Shown piece by piece: positions 32,610 to 40,521 of a DNA stretch of 41,838 bases. How positions within the stretch are numbered: position 1 is the first letter of the stretch; the number at the start of each line of letters is the position of its first letter. The position numbers and the translations under genes are program-made. The DNA is from DATFLL01 sp035267785 (GTDB lineage: Bacteria > Pseudomonadota > Gammaproteobacteria > DATFLL01). A model generated the notes under the pieces. The model did no database searches. It worked only from the letters and a program-made list of their open reading frames with translations, and had not been told where the DNA came from. The stretch spans positions 1 to 41,838 of the forward strand of contig DATFLL010000101.1 in NCBI GenBank assembly GCA_035267785.1, in the 5' to 3' direction.

Positions 32610-34010
32610 TCAGGCGCCGGCCGCCTCCCGCTGCGAAGCCACCCGGCGCAACCAGAGGTAACCCGCGACACCGGCGACCAGCGAACCGAACAGGATGCCG
32701 GCCTTCGCCTGATATAAGGTGTCGGGCGCCTGCTCGAATCCGAGGCTGGCGATAAAGATGGCCATGGTAAATCCCATGCCACCCAGCAGACCGACGCCCG
32801 CCACTTCTCGCAAGCGCACACCCTGCGGCAGCGAACCCAGCTTCAGACGCAGGCCCAGCCAGCACATGCCGGTAATACCGACGAACTTGCCCAGGACCAT
32901 CCCCAGGGCGACGCCCAGCGTGACGGGCTGCGTCAGGCTGTCGCCAAGCCCATCCCATCCCAAGGGGACCCCGGCGTTGGCCAGCGCGAATACGGGCAGC
33001 ACCAGCAGCGCCACCGGGCGCTCCAACAGATGCTCCCAGCGCTGCAGTGGTGTGGTGGCCCGCCGTGCCGAGTCCTGGATCCGCTGCACCAACGCATGCT
33101 GGCGTTGGTCTCCCAACACGTCCGGCTCGCGCCGCCGGCGCACCTCCAGACGCCGCCCCAAGCGTGAGAGCTGTCGCAACAGCCGACTCGGTCCCACCTT
33201 GGGGCGAGCCGGTATGGTCATGGCCACGACTACACCGGCGATGCTGGCGTGCAGGCCCGACTGCAAAACCGCCACCCAGAGCAGCGCGCCAACGGCGATA
33301 TAGATCCAGGAGGCCCGTACGCCGAGGACATTCAGGAGAATCAGCAGACTCAGGAAAACGCCCGCCATCAACATGGGGGCGGCGGCGATGTTCGAGGTAT
33401 AGAACGCGGCGATCACCAGCACGGCCCCGATATCGTCGACGATTGCAAAGCCGGCCAGAAACATGACCAGCGAGCGAGGAACGCGATCACCCAACAATGC
33501 CATCACGCCGAGTGCAAATGCCGTATCAGTCGCCATGGGTATACCCCAACCGTGCACCTGCGGGCCCGAGACGTTAATCGACAGGTAAATCAGCGCCGGC
33601 ACCGCCATGCCGCCCGCGGCAGTCACGATCAGCAATCGCGCCTGGCGCATGTCGCTGAGGTCGCCGGCCAGTACCTCACGTTTGATCTCCAGGCCGATGA
33701 CGAAGAAGAACAACGACATCAAGGCATCGTTGATCCAGTGACGCAGACTCTGTTCGAACCCCCAGGGCCCCAGGTGGACACCCAACGGCATTTCGACCCA
33801 GGCCCGATAATCGGGGGCCCAGGCCGAGTTGGCCAAAAAGAGGGCAGCGAGAGTGCACGCCAGCAGCAGGATACTGCTCGTCGTCTGGCTCTGAACGAAC
33901 TCCGCAAACGGAGTCACGATCCGTTCGAAGTGGCGCTCCAAAGGCGTTGCCTGGCGAGGGGAGCCCCTGCCCTGCCTCTGCGTCGCCTGCTCCGATGCGT
34001 CGTTGGACAT
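32610..34010 (-). CDS. nhaA: NhaA Na+/H+ antiporter
   Basis: This inner-membrane antiporter exchanges cytoplasmic Na+ or Li+ for external protons, 466 residues. The ion-binding Asp pair is in FAIVDDIGAVLVIAA. Other family blocks are NSAWAPDYRAWVE, INDALMSLFFFVIGLEIKRE, PALIYLSINV, WGIPMATDTAFALGVMALLG and FALANAGVPL. A long, highly charged cytoplasmic segment of roughly 60 residues (after MTIPARPKVG) separates the middle helices and is common in longer bacterial NhaAs. The ATG at 34010 gives a soluble N-terminus rich in Gln and Arg; a GTG at 34037 would add nine residues. Together with the DUF1538 pair it suggests active sodium or pH homeostasis. Confidence 0.95.
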   Translation of the reverse strand: MSNDASEQATQRQGRGSPRQATPLERHFERIVTPFAEFVQSQTTSSILLLACTLAALFLANSAWAPDYRAWVEMPLGVHLGPWGFEQSLRHWINDALMSLFFFVIGLEIKREVLAGDLSDMRQARLLIVTAAGGMAVPALIYLSINVSGPQVHGWGIPMATDTAFALGVMALLGDRVPRSLVMFLAGFAIVDDIGAVLVIAAFYTSNIAAAPMLMAGVFLSLLILLNVLGVRASWIYIAVGALLWVAVLQSGLHASIAGVVVAMTIPARPKVGPSRLLRQLSRLGRRLEVRRRREPDVLGDQRQHALVQRIQDSARRATTPLQRWEHLLERPVALLVLPVFALANAGVPLGWDGLGDSLTQPVTLGVALGMVLGKFVGITGMCWLGLRLKLGSLPQGVRLREVAGVGLLGGMGFTMAIFIASLGFEQAPDTLYQAKAGILFGSLVAGVAGYLWLRRVASQREAAGA

Positions 34011-34043
34011 GTTAGGCGCGAAGCGTCGGCATTGCACCGGCGG

Positions 34044-34502
34044 CTATTTCTTGGCCCGTTCCGCAGCTTGCACGGACAAACGTTGATACACGCCCATCCC
34101 GACGATCACCGCAACGGCGCACAGCAACAGCAGCGAGGGGTACACCAGGTTTTCCATTTGCTGCGTACCCGCGTTGAAAATGAATACGAGCGCCTCGAGG
34201 CTGACGGCAATGGTGATAATGGTCATGAATTTCGTCAAGGTGTGCCGCGCCTCGCTCATTGAACGCAACTCGCGCTTGCGCAAGACCTCCTCTTCCAAAA
34301 GATACTTGGCAACGTCGAACACGGCCATCGCCACGACGATGAGCCCGACGGAGTGAAGCAACTGATTTATCACGCCTACGTTGCTCTGCATTGCATGCAC
34401 GACATCCCGCAGGGAATAGATCACCATCGCCATCGATATTGCGATAAAGGCAATGCTGGCAATCGTATACAACGTGGCCGAAATATATCCGAACCATTTC
34501 AT
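34044..34502 (-). CDS. Small four-helix membrane protein of unknown function
   Basis: This 152-residue protein has four predicted transmembrane helices: about 5-30, 48-66, 90-110 and 120-143. A charged cytoplasmic loop (KYLLEEEVLRKRELRSMSEARHT, given here as residues about 66-88) separates the second and third. I do not recognise a functional family; similar small proteins are annotated only as membrane proteins. It stops 33 bp before the nhaA start in the same direction and may be cotranscribed with it, so an accessory role in ion transport is possible but unsupported by sequence. Confidence 0.72.
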   Translation of the reverse strand: MKWFGYISATLYTIASIAFIAISMAMVIYSLRDVVHAMQSNVGVINQLLHSVGLIVVAMAVFDVAKYLLEEEVLRKRELRSMSEARHTLTKFMTIITIAVSLEALVFIFNAGTQQMENLVYPSLLLLCAVAVIVGMGVYQRLSVQAAERAKK

Positions 34503-34957
34503 AATATCGTCCTCGGAAGAGAGTGGCAGCCTGGACCGATTGCAAATGCGGAGAAAGAAAACTCAGGCCGCGATGGAAGGCCCCGCGCACCGCAAAGCGT
34601 CGCACGAGGCGCACAAGAGACACTGTAGATTATTGCACAGCGGAGCAACATTTTCAGGCAAGCCCCTGCCGACAGCGGGACAATATGGCGCCGACACCAA
34701 GGCGCAATCAACGCAGAGAGCGCAAAGGCGCGAAGGACACAGAGCATGCAACATTCCTTCGCCTCGGTCCCGCCTCGGGCGCGCTGTTATGAGCGATTCT
34801 AGGGATTACGCCGGTCGAGGCCGCCACAGTCACGCGGCGCGACACGCCATTTCGACGCTGGCAATAAGCGGGCCGGCGTGTGACGCTCGAAAGAAATTGC
34901 GGAAATGGCGATATTGCACGGTCGGTGCATGCCCTGCGCTAACTTACACGGTCCCGA
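34503..34957. other. Intergenic region with a degenerate GCGCAA repeat
   Basis: This 455-bp gap lies between two minus-strand membrane-protein genes. It contains a repetitive segment at 34693-34745, listed separately. The open frames across it show no family resemblance. No terminator or convincing promoter was found, although the promoter of the small membrane protein should lie near 34510-34600. Confidence 0.5.
34693..34745. repeat. Degenerate GCGCAA-type dispersed repeat fragment
   Basis: The segment holds imperfect reiterations of a short unit: AAGGCGCAA (34699-34707), AGCGCAAAGGCGCGAAGG (34719-34736), with ACGCAGAG between them. Similar strings occur as dispersed, non-coding fragments in many proteobacterial genomes, from memory. 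Unit spacing is irregular, so it is not a CRISPR or a clean tandem array. Confidence 0.35.
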
Positions 34958-35620
34958 TCAGGCAGCCGTGTGCGACTTGGGACTGGCCATGCCCTGCTTG
35001 ACGCCGTAGTGGATCAGCAGCAGATTGACCGGATAGGCGACGATGAGCCCAACCGACAGGGAGACGATCAAGGCGGTCCAGAACAACACATGTCCCAGGT
35101 GGGTCCCACTCGAAAGCCAGTTGTTCACGGTCAGTGCGCTGATCTCCATGACCGTGATACTGGCCGTCTCGCTGTATAGGGCGTCGCGAACGGCCCGCCG
35201 CAGACCCACGCCCTGTTCCAGCAGCGGGCCCACCGTCATGGCGTAGCCGAACACGTAGGCCAGGGCGAAGGTGATGACCGTCACGGCCAGATTGCCCATG
35301 GAGAGGAGACCGGCGGCAATAAACACCCCCACCACCTCCCCCGCGCCGCAACCGGAGTAGCAATGCGCCACCGAACGGAATCCCCTCCGCCACAACGAGT
35401 CGCGCCGAATTTGTCGACGACCCGAGTATGCATAGACGAGCAGGCCTAGAGGCCCTGAGTACAGCGTCGTCAGCCCCCATACCCACTTCATCAGGCGGCC
35501 AACCTGAGGGTTGCGAGCGTGCAGGTCGTAGATCAACGCGCCCAGGGACAGGATGACCAGCGTGCACCAAAGCTGGAGCAGACGAGGTTCGGAAAGGAAG
35601 CTTTTGAGTGCGGTTTCCAT
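34958..35620 (-). CDS. DUF4396 membrane protein
   Basis: This polytopic membrane protein has 220 residues and five or six helices. The block SVAHCYSGCGAGEVVGVFIA, with His-Cys and a second Cys in a helix boundary, together with the later AVRDALYSETASITVMEI, matches the uncharacterised DUF4396 family as I recall it. The His/Cys cluster could bind a metal or redox cofactor, but this is not established. The C-terminus carries VAYPVNLLLIHYGVKQGM. The ATG at 35620 is preceded by 109 bp of non-coding DNA after the cytochrome c1 stop, and both run leftward. A connection to the bc1 genes upstream is possible from position only. Confidence 0.8.
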   Translation of the reverse strand: METALKSFLSEPRLLQLWCTLVILSLGALIYDLHARNPQVGRLMKWVWGLTTLYSGPLGLLVYAYSGRRQIRRDSLWRRGFRSVAHCYSGCGAGEVVGVFIAAGLLSMGNLAVTVITFALAYVFGYAMTVGPLLEQGVGLRRAVRDALYSETASITVMEISALTVNNWLSSGTHLGHVLFWTALIVSLSVGLIVAYPVNLLLIHYGVKQGMASPKSHTAA

Positions 35621-35729
35621 GACGGAGTTTCGGCGAGCGTGCCGACAGCTTGTCTAAAAGCCTACCGTAACACGCCGGCCGTCCCCCGGTACAAGCCCTG
35701 CCCCGCCGTATCGCCCGCCCGCAAACCGG

Positions 35730-36479
35730 TCAGTGGTCCACGTCTTTCCAGTATTCCCGCTTGAGGAAATAGGCCGAAATGGTAAACAGAATCAACCCGA
35801 GAATGATCCACAAGCCGACCAGATGACTCTTTTGTTGGTAAGGCGCACTCATATAGGCCAGGAAGTTCACGAGATCGCGCACCATGCGGTCCGACTGTTC
35901 GGGGGTCATCCGCCCCTTCGTCGCTACCTTGACTCCGTCCAGCACCTTGTGGGTCTTACCGTCGGCGTCTTTGACCGTTTTGTACACGGGCTTTTGCAGA
36001 CCCTGCAGCTCCCAGAGGACATCGGGCATCGCTACCTTGGGGAACACGGCGTTGTTGACGCCGGTCGGCCGGGAGGGGTCGAGGTAAAAGCTGGTAAGAT
36101 AGGTATAAAGCCAGTCCGCCCCGCGCACCCGTTCGATGTTCGACAGATCCGGCGGCGCCACGCCGAACCAGCGCTTGCCTTCCTTGTGCGTCATCGCCAC
36201 CGTCATCTTGTCGCCGATCTTTCGCCCGGGCAGCATCAGGTTGTCGCGCATCTCCTTGGCGCTGATCCCCAGGCCCGGTAGGACCTGTTTATAACGTACC
36301 TGGCGAGCGGCGTGGCAGCTCAGGCAGTAGTTGGTGAATATCCGGGCCCCGCGCTGCAGCGAGGCCTGGTCAGACAGATCCACGCTCATATGGCGCAGCT
36401 TGATGCCCCCTTCGGCGGCGCCGGCGAGCACTGGAACGAGGGAAGTGATGCAAACCAATAAAGCCAATAACACTCTCAT
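35730..36479 (-). CDS. petC: Cytochrome c1 of the bc1 complex
   Basis: This membrane-anchored c-type cytochrome passes electrons from the Rieske protein to soluble cytochrome c. It has 249 residues. A signal peptide covers about 1-22 (VLLALLVCITSLVPVLAGA). The heme motif CLSCH lies in TNYCLSCHAARQVRY. The block LMLPGRKIGDKMTVAMT includes candidate axial Met residues. The C-terminal anchor helix is VGLWIILGLILFTISAYFL followed by KREYWKDVDH. The ATG at 36479 overlaps the cytochrome b stop (ATGA), so the subunits are coupled. A longer frame to 36575 lies inside the cytochrome b gene and is rejected. Confidence 0.95.
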   Translation of the reverse strand: MRVLLALLVCITSLVPVLAGAAEGGIKLRHMSVDLSDQASLQRGARIFTNYCLSCHAARQVRYKQVLPGLGISAKEMRDNLMLPGRKIGDKMTVAMTHKEGKRWFGVAPPDLSNIERVRGADWLYTYLTSFYLDPSRPTGVNNAVFPKVAMPDVLWELQGLQKPVYKTVKDADGKTHKVLDGVKVATKGRMTPEQSDRMVRDLVNFLAYMSAPYQQKSHLVGLWIILGLILFTISAYFLKREYWKDVDH

Positions 36480-37870
36480 CGCGAGGTCACCCTTGTTGGA
36501 ACGTCGCCGGGAATATGTAACCGGGTAAACAGCGGCAGTATCGTAAACACGGCCCAATAGACCGCCGGGATCCACCAGGTGCGCAGCATGATGTCGACCG
36601 GGATGTCTCCCACACGCAGCCAGTCCAACCCGAATATCAACGCTGCGGCCACGATGAGCGCACCGACGTAAAAGCCCTTCGAACGCGGCCGGCTGTATAT
36701 AACCATGAGCACGAAGAACGAGAAATATAACTCCGTGAACCGGAAGCCGAGGTCCGCGTGCGCGGGCGTCGGGGCCTGCGAGCCCATGAAACCGAGCACG
36801 AAAAACGTCAACGCAAACACGCCCAGGCCCAATTGATACAAAGCCCCGCGGTACCTATGAGATTTGACCGGACTGCGGTCGAGCCACGGCAGGACGAACA
36901 AAGCGACAATCGACGCCGCCATACTGAGCACGCCGGTCAGCTTGTTGGGCACCGAACGCAAGATCGCGTAAAACGGCATGAAGTACCACAGCGGCTTGAT
37001 CTCCGGGGGCGTCTTCAAGGTATTGGCCTTGACGAAGTTGTCCGGCTCAAGGAACCAGCCGTCCAGCGTCGGTACGAAAAAAACCACCAGAGAAAACAGG
37101 ATTAGGAATACGCCGACGCCGACCAGATCCTTGACCGTGTAATACGGGTGGAACGGCACGCCATCGACGGGGATGCCATCCTCATCCTCGTTGTCATGGA
37201 TCTCCACGCCGTCGGGATTGTTGGAGCCTACGCGATGCAATGCAATGATATGCACCACCACCAGGGCCAGCAGGAGTATCGGGATCAACACCGCGTGCCA
37301 GGCGAAGAAGCGGTTCAGGGTGGCGTTGGAGACGCTGAAATCACCGCGAAGCCAGGTTTCCAGGCCGCCGCCCACCCAGGGAATCGCGCCGAACAGCGAG
37401 GTGATGACCTCCGCACCCCAATAGGACATCTGGCCCCAGGGCAGCAGGTAACCCATAAAGGCCTCAGCCATCAACAGCACGAAGATACAGGCGCCGATCA
37501 GCCAGACGAGCTCTCGCGGTCGCTTGTAGGAGCCGTAGATCAACCCCCGGTACATATGCAAATAGATTAGGATGAAGAAGGCCGAGGCCCCCGTGGAATG
37601 CATGAATCGAATGACCCATCCCCACGGTACGTCGCGCATGATGTACTCGACCGAGTCGAATGCCAGCTTCGAGTTCGGCGTATAGTTCATCGCCAGCCAG
37701 ATACCGGTCACGATCTGCATGACCAGGACCAGTAAAGCGAGGGAACCGAAGTAGTACCAGAAGTTGAAATTCTTGGGCGCGAAGTAACGCGCCATGTGCT
37801 CGTTCCAGAGATCGGTCAGCGGGAACCGCCTATCTATCCAGGACAGAAACCCTGAGCTGTTGTTATTCAT
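36476..37870 (-). CDS. petB: Cytochrome b of the bc1 complex
   Basis: This is the quinol-oxidising membrane subunit, 464 residues, with eight or so helices. The heme-binding His residues lie in VIRFMHSTGASAFFILIYLH and FFAWHAVLIPILLLALVVVH. The Qo-site motif normally read PEWY is PLWY here (codons 36994-36983), within PPEIKPLWYFMPFYAILRS, so the Glu is replaced by Leu. The C-terminal extension, with three or four extra helices (after WLDRSPVKSHRYRG), is the usual full-length form. The gene follows the Rieske gene by 14 bp and overlaps cytochrome c1 by 4 bp, giving a standard petABC operon. Confidence 0.96.
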   Translation of the reverse strand: MNNNSSGFLSWIDRRFPLTDLWNEHMARYFAPKNFNFWYYFGSLALLVLVMQIVTGIWLAMNYTPNSKLAFDSVEYIMRDVPWGWVIRFMHSTGASAFFILIYLHMYRGLIYGSYKRPRELVWLIGACIFVLLMAEAFMGYLLPWGQMSYWGAEVITSLFGAIPWVGGGLETWLRGDFSVSNATLNRFFAWHAVLIPILLLALVVVHIIALHRVGSNNPDGVEIHDNEDEDGIPVDGVPFHPYYTVKDLVGVGVFLILFSLVVFFVPTLDGWFLEPDNFVKANTLKTPPEIKPLWYFMPFYAILRSVPNKLTGVLSMAASIVALFVLPWLDRSPVKSHRYRGALYQLGLGVFALTFFVLGFMGSQAPTPAHADLGFRFTELYFSFFVLMVIYSRPRSKGFYVGALIVAAALIFGLDWLRVGDIPVDIMLRTWWIPAVYWAVFTILPLFTRLHIPGDVPTRVTSR

Positions 37871-37884
37871 CGTATCCCTCCTCC

Positions 37885-38514
37885 CTACCAGGTCGCGGGC
37901 TGCCAGTTCTGCTCGCCGCCGCCCTCGAGCTCACCCACCCGAAGCTTCGTGTCGCTGACGTAGTAATGCGGCGGGACGGGGAGGTTGAGCGGTGCAGGCG
38001 AGCCCTTGAACACGCGCCCGGCCAGGTCGTAACGCGAGCCGTGACAGGGACAGAAGAACCCTCCCTCCCAGTTGGGACCGAGGTCGGGCGGTGCAATCTC
38101 GGGACGGTAGGTCGGCACGCAGCCCAGATGCGTGCAGATCGCAACGCACACAAAGTACTTGGGTTTCAGTGAACGCTGACCGTTCGCGCACGAGGGGATC
38201 TGCTGCGGTTCCTTGGAGTGCGGGTCCTTCAGGCGCGGGTCGAGCTTCGGCAGCTCCTGTAATTGCGAGTCGGTGCGATTCAGAACCCAGATTGGCCGTG
38301 AACGCCACTTGGCGGTCACCAGCGCGCCCGGCTCAATCTTGCTGATATCGAGATCGATCGGGGCCCCGGCGGCAACGGCGGCGTCTGAGGGCTCCATGGA
38401 TTCGATGAACGGGACAACGGCCGCAGCGACGATTGCCCCGCCGATGACCGATGTCGTGGCTACCAGGAATCGACGCCGCGTCGGGTCGACCTCCTCCTTC
38501 GACTGTTTCGTCAT
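37885..38514 (-). CDS. petA: Rieske iron-sulfur subunit of the bc1 complex
   Basis: This subunit carries the high-potential [2Fe-2S] cluster that takes the first electron from quinol. It has 209 residues. The N-terminal Tat-like segment RRRFLVATTSVIGGAIVAAA carries twin Arg and the membrane anchor. The cluster ligands are in CTHLGC and CPCHGS (with the adjacent Cys of the loop disulfide). The C-terminal fold contains YDLAGRVFKGSPAPLNLPVP. GGAG 7 bases before the ATG at 38514 fits. It is the first gene of petABC, read leftward, and shares a 687-bp divergent gap with the Cyc2-like gene, which probably holds its promoter. Confidence 0.96.
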   Translation of the reverse strand: MTKQSKEEVDPTRRRFLVATTSVIGGAIVAAAVVPFIESMEPSDAAVAAGAPIDLDISKIEPGALVTAKWRSRPIWVLNRTDSQLQELPKLDPRLKDPHSKEPQQIPSCANGQRSLKPKYFVCVAICTHLGCVPTYRPEIAPPDLGPNWEGGFFCPCHGSRYDLAGRVFKGSPAPLNLPVPPHYYVSDTKLRVGELEGGGEQNWQPATW

Positions 38515-38878
38515 ACGCTACTCCATCTGAAACGTTCGAGACGTTGGCAGACCGGTTGTCGAACAAACGCCCGACTGACAAGACAGCGTCGGCTCGCAGA
38601 ATGGTCGCGGTCAAAGATGCGCCGCACACTGCCCCTCCCGCCGCCGCGCCGACAAATGTCGCCGCGGTGACGACCTGCGCCAGACTAACTAAACACGCGT
38701 TACCCAACGGGAGCGCTTGAGGTTTTTCGCAATGCGTTCGATGCGCATGTTGGGGGATTAGACGCAATCAGGCTGATTGAGTTCTATGGCGATCAGGAAA
38801 TCACCCAAAAATCTTCTGTACGCGCCGGGAAAACAGCAGCCTATGAGGGACGAACCAACAGAATGTTCGGGACTTTAT

Positions 38879-38895
38879 CGTGAAGTTTTCGTTAA
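38879..38895 (+). repeat. 17-bp direct repeat, copy 1
   Basis: CGTGAAGTTTTCGTTAA differs by one base from the copy at 39044-39060, and the two start 165 bp apart. A related TCGTTATTAAC is at 38988-38998. They may be binding sites for a regulator of the divergent genes. Confidence 0.65.
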
Positions 38896-39043
38896 CAAAT
38901 GACTCATCAAGCATCGGCCGGTCCTTCGGCCCGGAGCACTAGTTACGCGGTGGGGAACTCTCGAAAAGTTTCGCTTGTCGATGGGTCAATCGTTATTAAC
39001 AACAAGGGAAGCGAGGTAAAAAAACGACAACTGTGCATTCGAA

Positions 39044-39060
39044 CGTGAAGCTTTCGTTAA
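39044..39060 (+). repeat. 17-bp direct repeat, copy 2
   Basis: CGTGAAGCTTTCGTTAA matches copy 1 at 16 of 17 positions in the same orientation. It lies 142 bp before the Cyc2-like start codon and just upstream of the FNR-like box. Confidence 0.65.
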
Positions 39061-39086
39061 GATGCAGCCTTTTCGCCAATTCTCCG

Positions 39087-39100
39087 TTGACATGGATCAC
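39087..39100 (+). promoter_or_regulatory. FNR/Anr-like box ahead of the Cyc2-like gene
   Basis: TTGAC-ATGG-ATCAC matches the FNR/Anr consensus TTGAT-N4-ATCAA at 8 of 10 defined positions. Its centre is about 60 bp before the transcription start predicted from the -10-like TATAGT at 39142-39147, close to the class I activator position (-61.5). The TTGACA within it could instead be read as a -35, but no -10 lies at the right distance. Confidence 0.4.
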
Positions 39101-39141
39101 TCAAACCACAGAACAAGCAACGACACCGTAACAAATTCGAA

Positions 39142-39147
39142 TATAGT
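39142..39147 (+). promoter_or_regulatory. Candidate -10 of the Cyc2-like gene
   Basis: TATAGT lies in an AT-rich stretch 55 bp before the ATG. There is no good -35, as expected for an activator-dependent promoter. The transcription start would be near 39154. Confidence 0.35.
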
Positions 39148-39201
39148 TTTTGTGACTTCGATTGAAACGTGCAACTTCACCTCTAAGGGAGGGCATTTAT
39201 C

Positions 39202-40458
39202 ATGGTACGCAAGAAACTCTTCTTCGGGCTTCTGCTAGGCGGCTTGGCCGCTTCGCTGTTCGCGGCTCGAGCCGAAGCCGTTCCGAGCTTCGCACGACAG
39301 ACCGGCCTGGCCTGTGCCGCCTGCCACACGGTGTTCCCCGAGCTCACCGCGTTCGGGCGCTCGTTCAAGCTGAACGGCTATACCCTGACCGGCATCAAGC
39401 AGGTCTCGGCCAAGGAAAGCCCGGCGGCCAGTGGCCTGCAGTTCAACCAGATCCCTCCCCTGTCGGCCATGCTGCAGGTCAGCGGGACCTACTCCAAGAA
39501 CCAGGACCCGACCTCGCAGGTCTCGCTGCCCGACCAGCTGAGCTTCTTCTTCGCCGGCGAAATCTCCCCGCACATGGGTTCGTTCATCCAGATGACCATG
39601 GAACAGGGCTCCGGCTTCTCCCTGGACAACACCGACATCCGCTACGCCAACCATGCCGGCAAGGTCACCTACGGCGTGACGGTGAACAACAGCCCGACCG
39701 TGCAGGACCTGTGGAACTCGACCCCGGCCTGGGGCTTCCCCTTCACGCACGGTGCCGACATCGCCGCCCCAGTGGTGGCCGACGCGTTGGCCCAGAACGT
39801 CGCCGGTGTCGGCGGCTACGCCGACTGGGGCAACGGCCTCTATACGGAGCTGACGCTGTATCGCGACACCAACCCGTTTGACGCCCCCGGCGGCGCCGAA
39901 TCTTCCCCCGGAGTACCGCAAGCAGTGCGCACCCGCGGCCTGTCCCCTTACGTTCGCGTCGCCTGGGAAAACAACATGAGCGATGGCGATTCGCTGATGG
40001 TGGGCGCCTACGGCATGCAGACCTCGACCTATGCGGTCGATGCCACTACCGGTGGCGGTGCCGGGCCGGCCGACAAGTTCAAGGACGCGGCCATCGACAC
40101 GCAGTATGAGCATTCCTTCGCCAACAGCAACAACATGCTCAGCGTCCATGCCAGCTACACCCGCGAGAAACAGACGCTGGACCTCTCGGCGCCGGGCGAT
40201 TCGCCGACCCTGAAGAGTCTGCGTCTGGACGGCACCTATCACTGGGGCTATCACACGACGGCGACCCTGGCCTATGCCCAGAACAAAGGCTACAACAGCG
40301 CCTACGACGACAAGGCCTGGACGGCACAGGTGAGCTATCTGCCCTGGCAGAACACGAAGTTCACGCTGCAGTATGTCAAGTACAGCAAGATCGGCGGGCA
40401 GACGAGTAACGTCAGCGACAACAACACCACGTTGGCGCAGGCCTGGATCATGTGGTAA
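39202..40458 (+). CDS. Cyc2-like outer-membrane porin-cytochrome fusion
   Basis: This exported monoheme c-type cytochrome is fused to a predicted beta-barrel, 418 residues. The signal peptide is residues 1-26 (LLLGGLAASLFAARAEA). The mature protein begins VPSFARQTGLACAACHTVFP, with the single heme site CAACH at 38-42, and continues ELTAFGRSFKLNGYT. The rest alternates polar and aromatic residues, lacks hydrophobic helices and ends in Trp (AQAWIMW), as outer-membrane barrels do. This is the architecture of Cyc2, the outer-membrane cytochrome-porin of iron oxidisers; related proteins occur in bacteria not known to oxidise iron. GGGAGG 9 bases before the ATG fixes the start. A strong terminator follows, so it is monocistronic. 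Confidence 0.85.
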   Translation: MVRKKLFFGLLLGGLAASLFAARAEAVPSFARQTGLACAACHTVFPELTAFGRSFKLNGYTLTGIKQVSAKESPAASGLQFNQIPPLSAMLQVSGTYSKNQDPTSQVSLPDQLSFFFAGEISPHMGSFIQMTMEQGSGFSLDNTDIRYANHAGKVTYGVTVNNSPTVQDLWNSTPAWGFPFTHGADIAAPVVADALAQNVAGVGGYADWGNGLYTELTLYRDTNPFDAPGGAESSPGVPQAVRTRGLSPYVRVAWENNMSDGDSLMVGAYGMQTSTYAVDATTGGGAGPADKFKDAAIDTQYEHSFANSNNMLSVHASYTREKQTLDLSAPGDSPTLKSLRLDGTYHWGYHTTATLAYAQNKGYNSAYDDKAWTAQVSYLPWQNTKFTLQYVKYSKIGGQTSNVSDNNTTLAQAWIMW

Positions 40459-40488
40459 CGACGAACGATTTCGTCGCATAAACGAGGA

Positions 40489-40521
40489 CGGGGCGCCGCA
40501 CTGCGGTGCCCCGTTTTTTTT
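40489..40521 (+). terminator. Rho-independent terminator of the Cyc2-like gene
   Basis: An 11-bp stem (40489-40499 with 40503-40513, one G-T pair) with a 3-base loop runs into eight T residues (40514-40521). It starts 30 bases after the stop codon and isolates the gene from zwf. Confidence 0.93.

Larger units (their letters stand above)
38515..39201. other. Divergent regulatory region between petABC and the Cyc2-like gene
   Basis: This 687-bp gap is AT-richer than its flanks. It contains two near-identical 17-bp direct repeats, an FNR/Anr-like box and a -10-like hexamer ahead of the Cyc2-like gene (listed separately). A short GC-rich hairpin is near 38917-38935. No coding frame has a recognisable family or ribosome site. 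The petA promoter should lie in the left half but was not pinned down. Confidence 0.7.

Noticed and set aside
34693..34745. Possible CRISPR array
   Set aside because: Units are short, degenerate and irregularly spaced, with no spacers of constant length and no cas genes.
36480..36575. N-terminal extension of cytochrome c1
   Set aside because: It runs inside the cytochrome b gene and would hide the signal peptide; the ATGA overlap start is typical of petABC.
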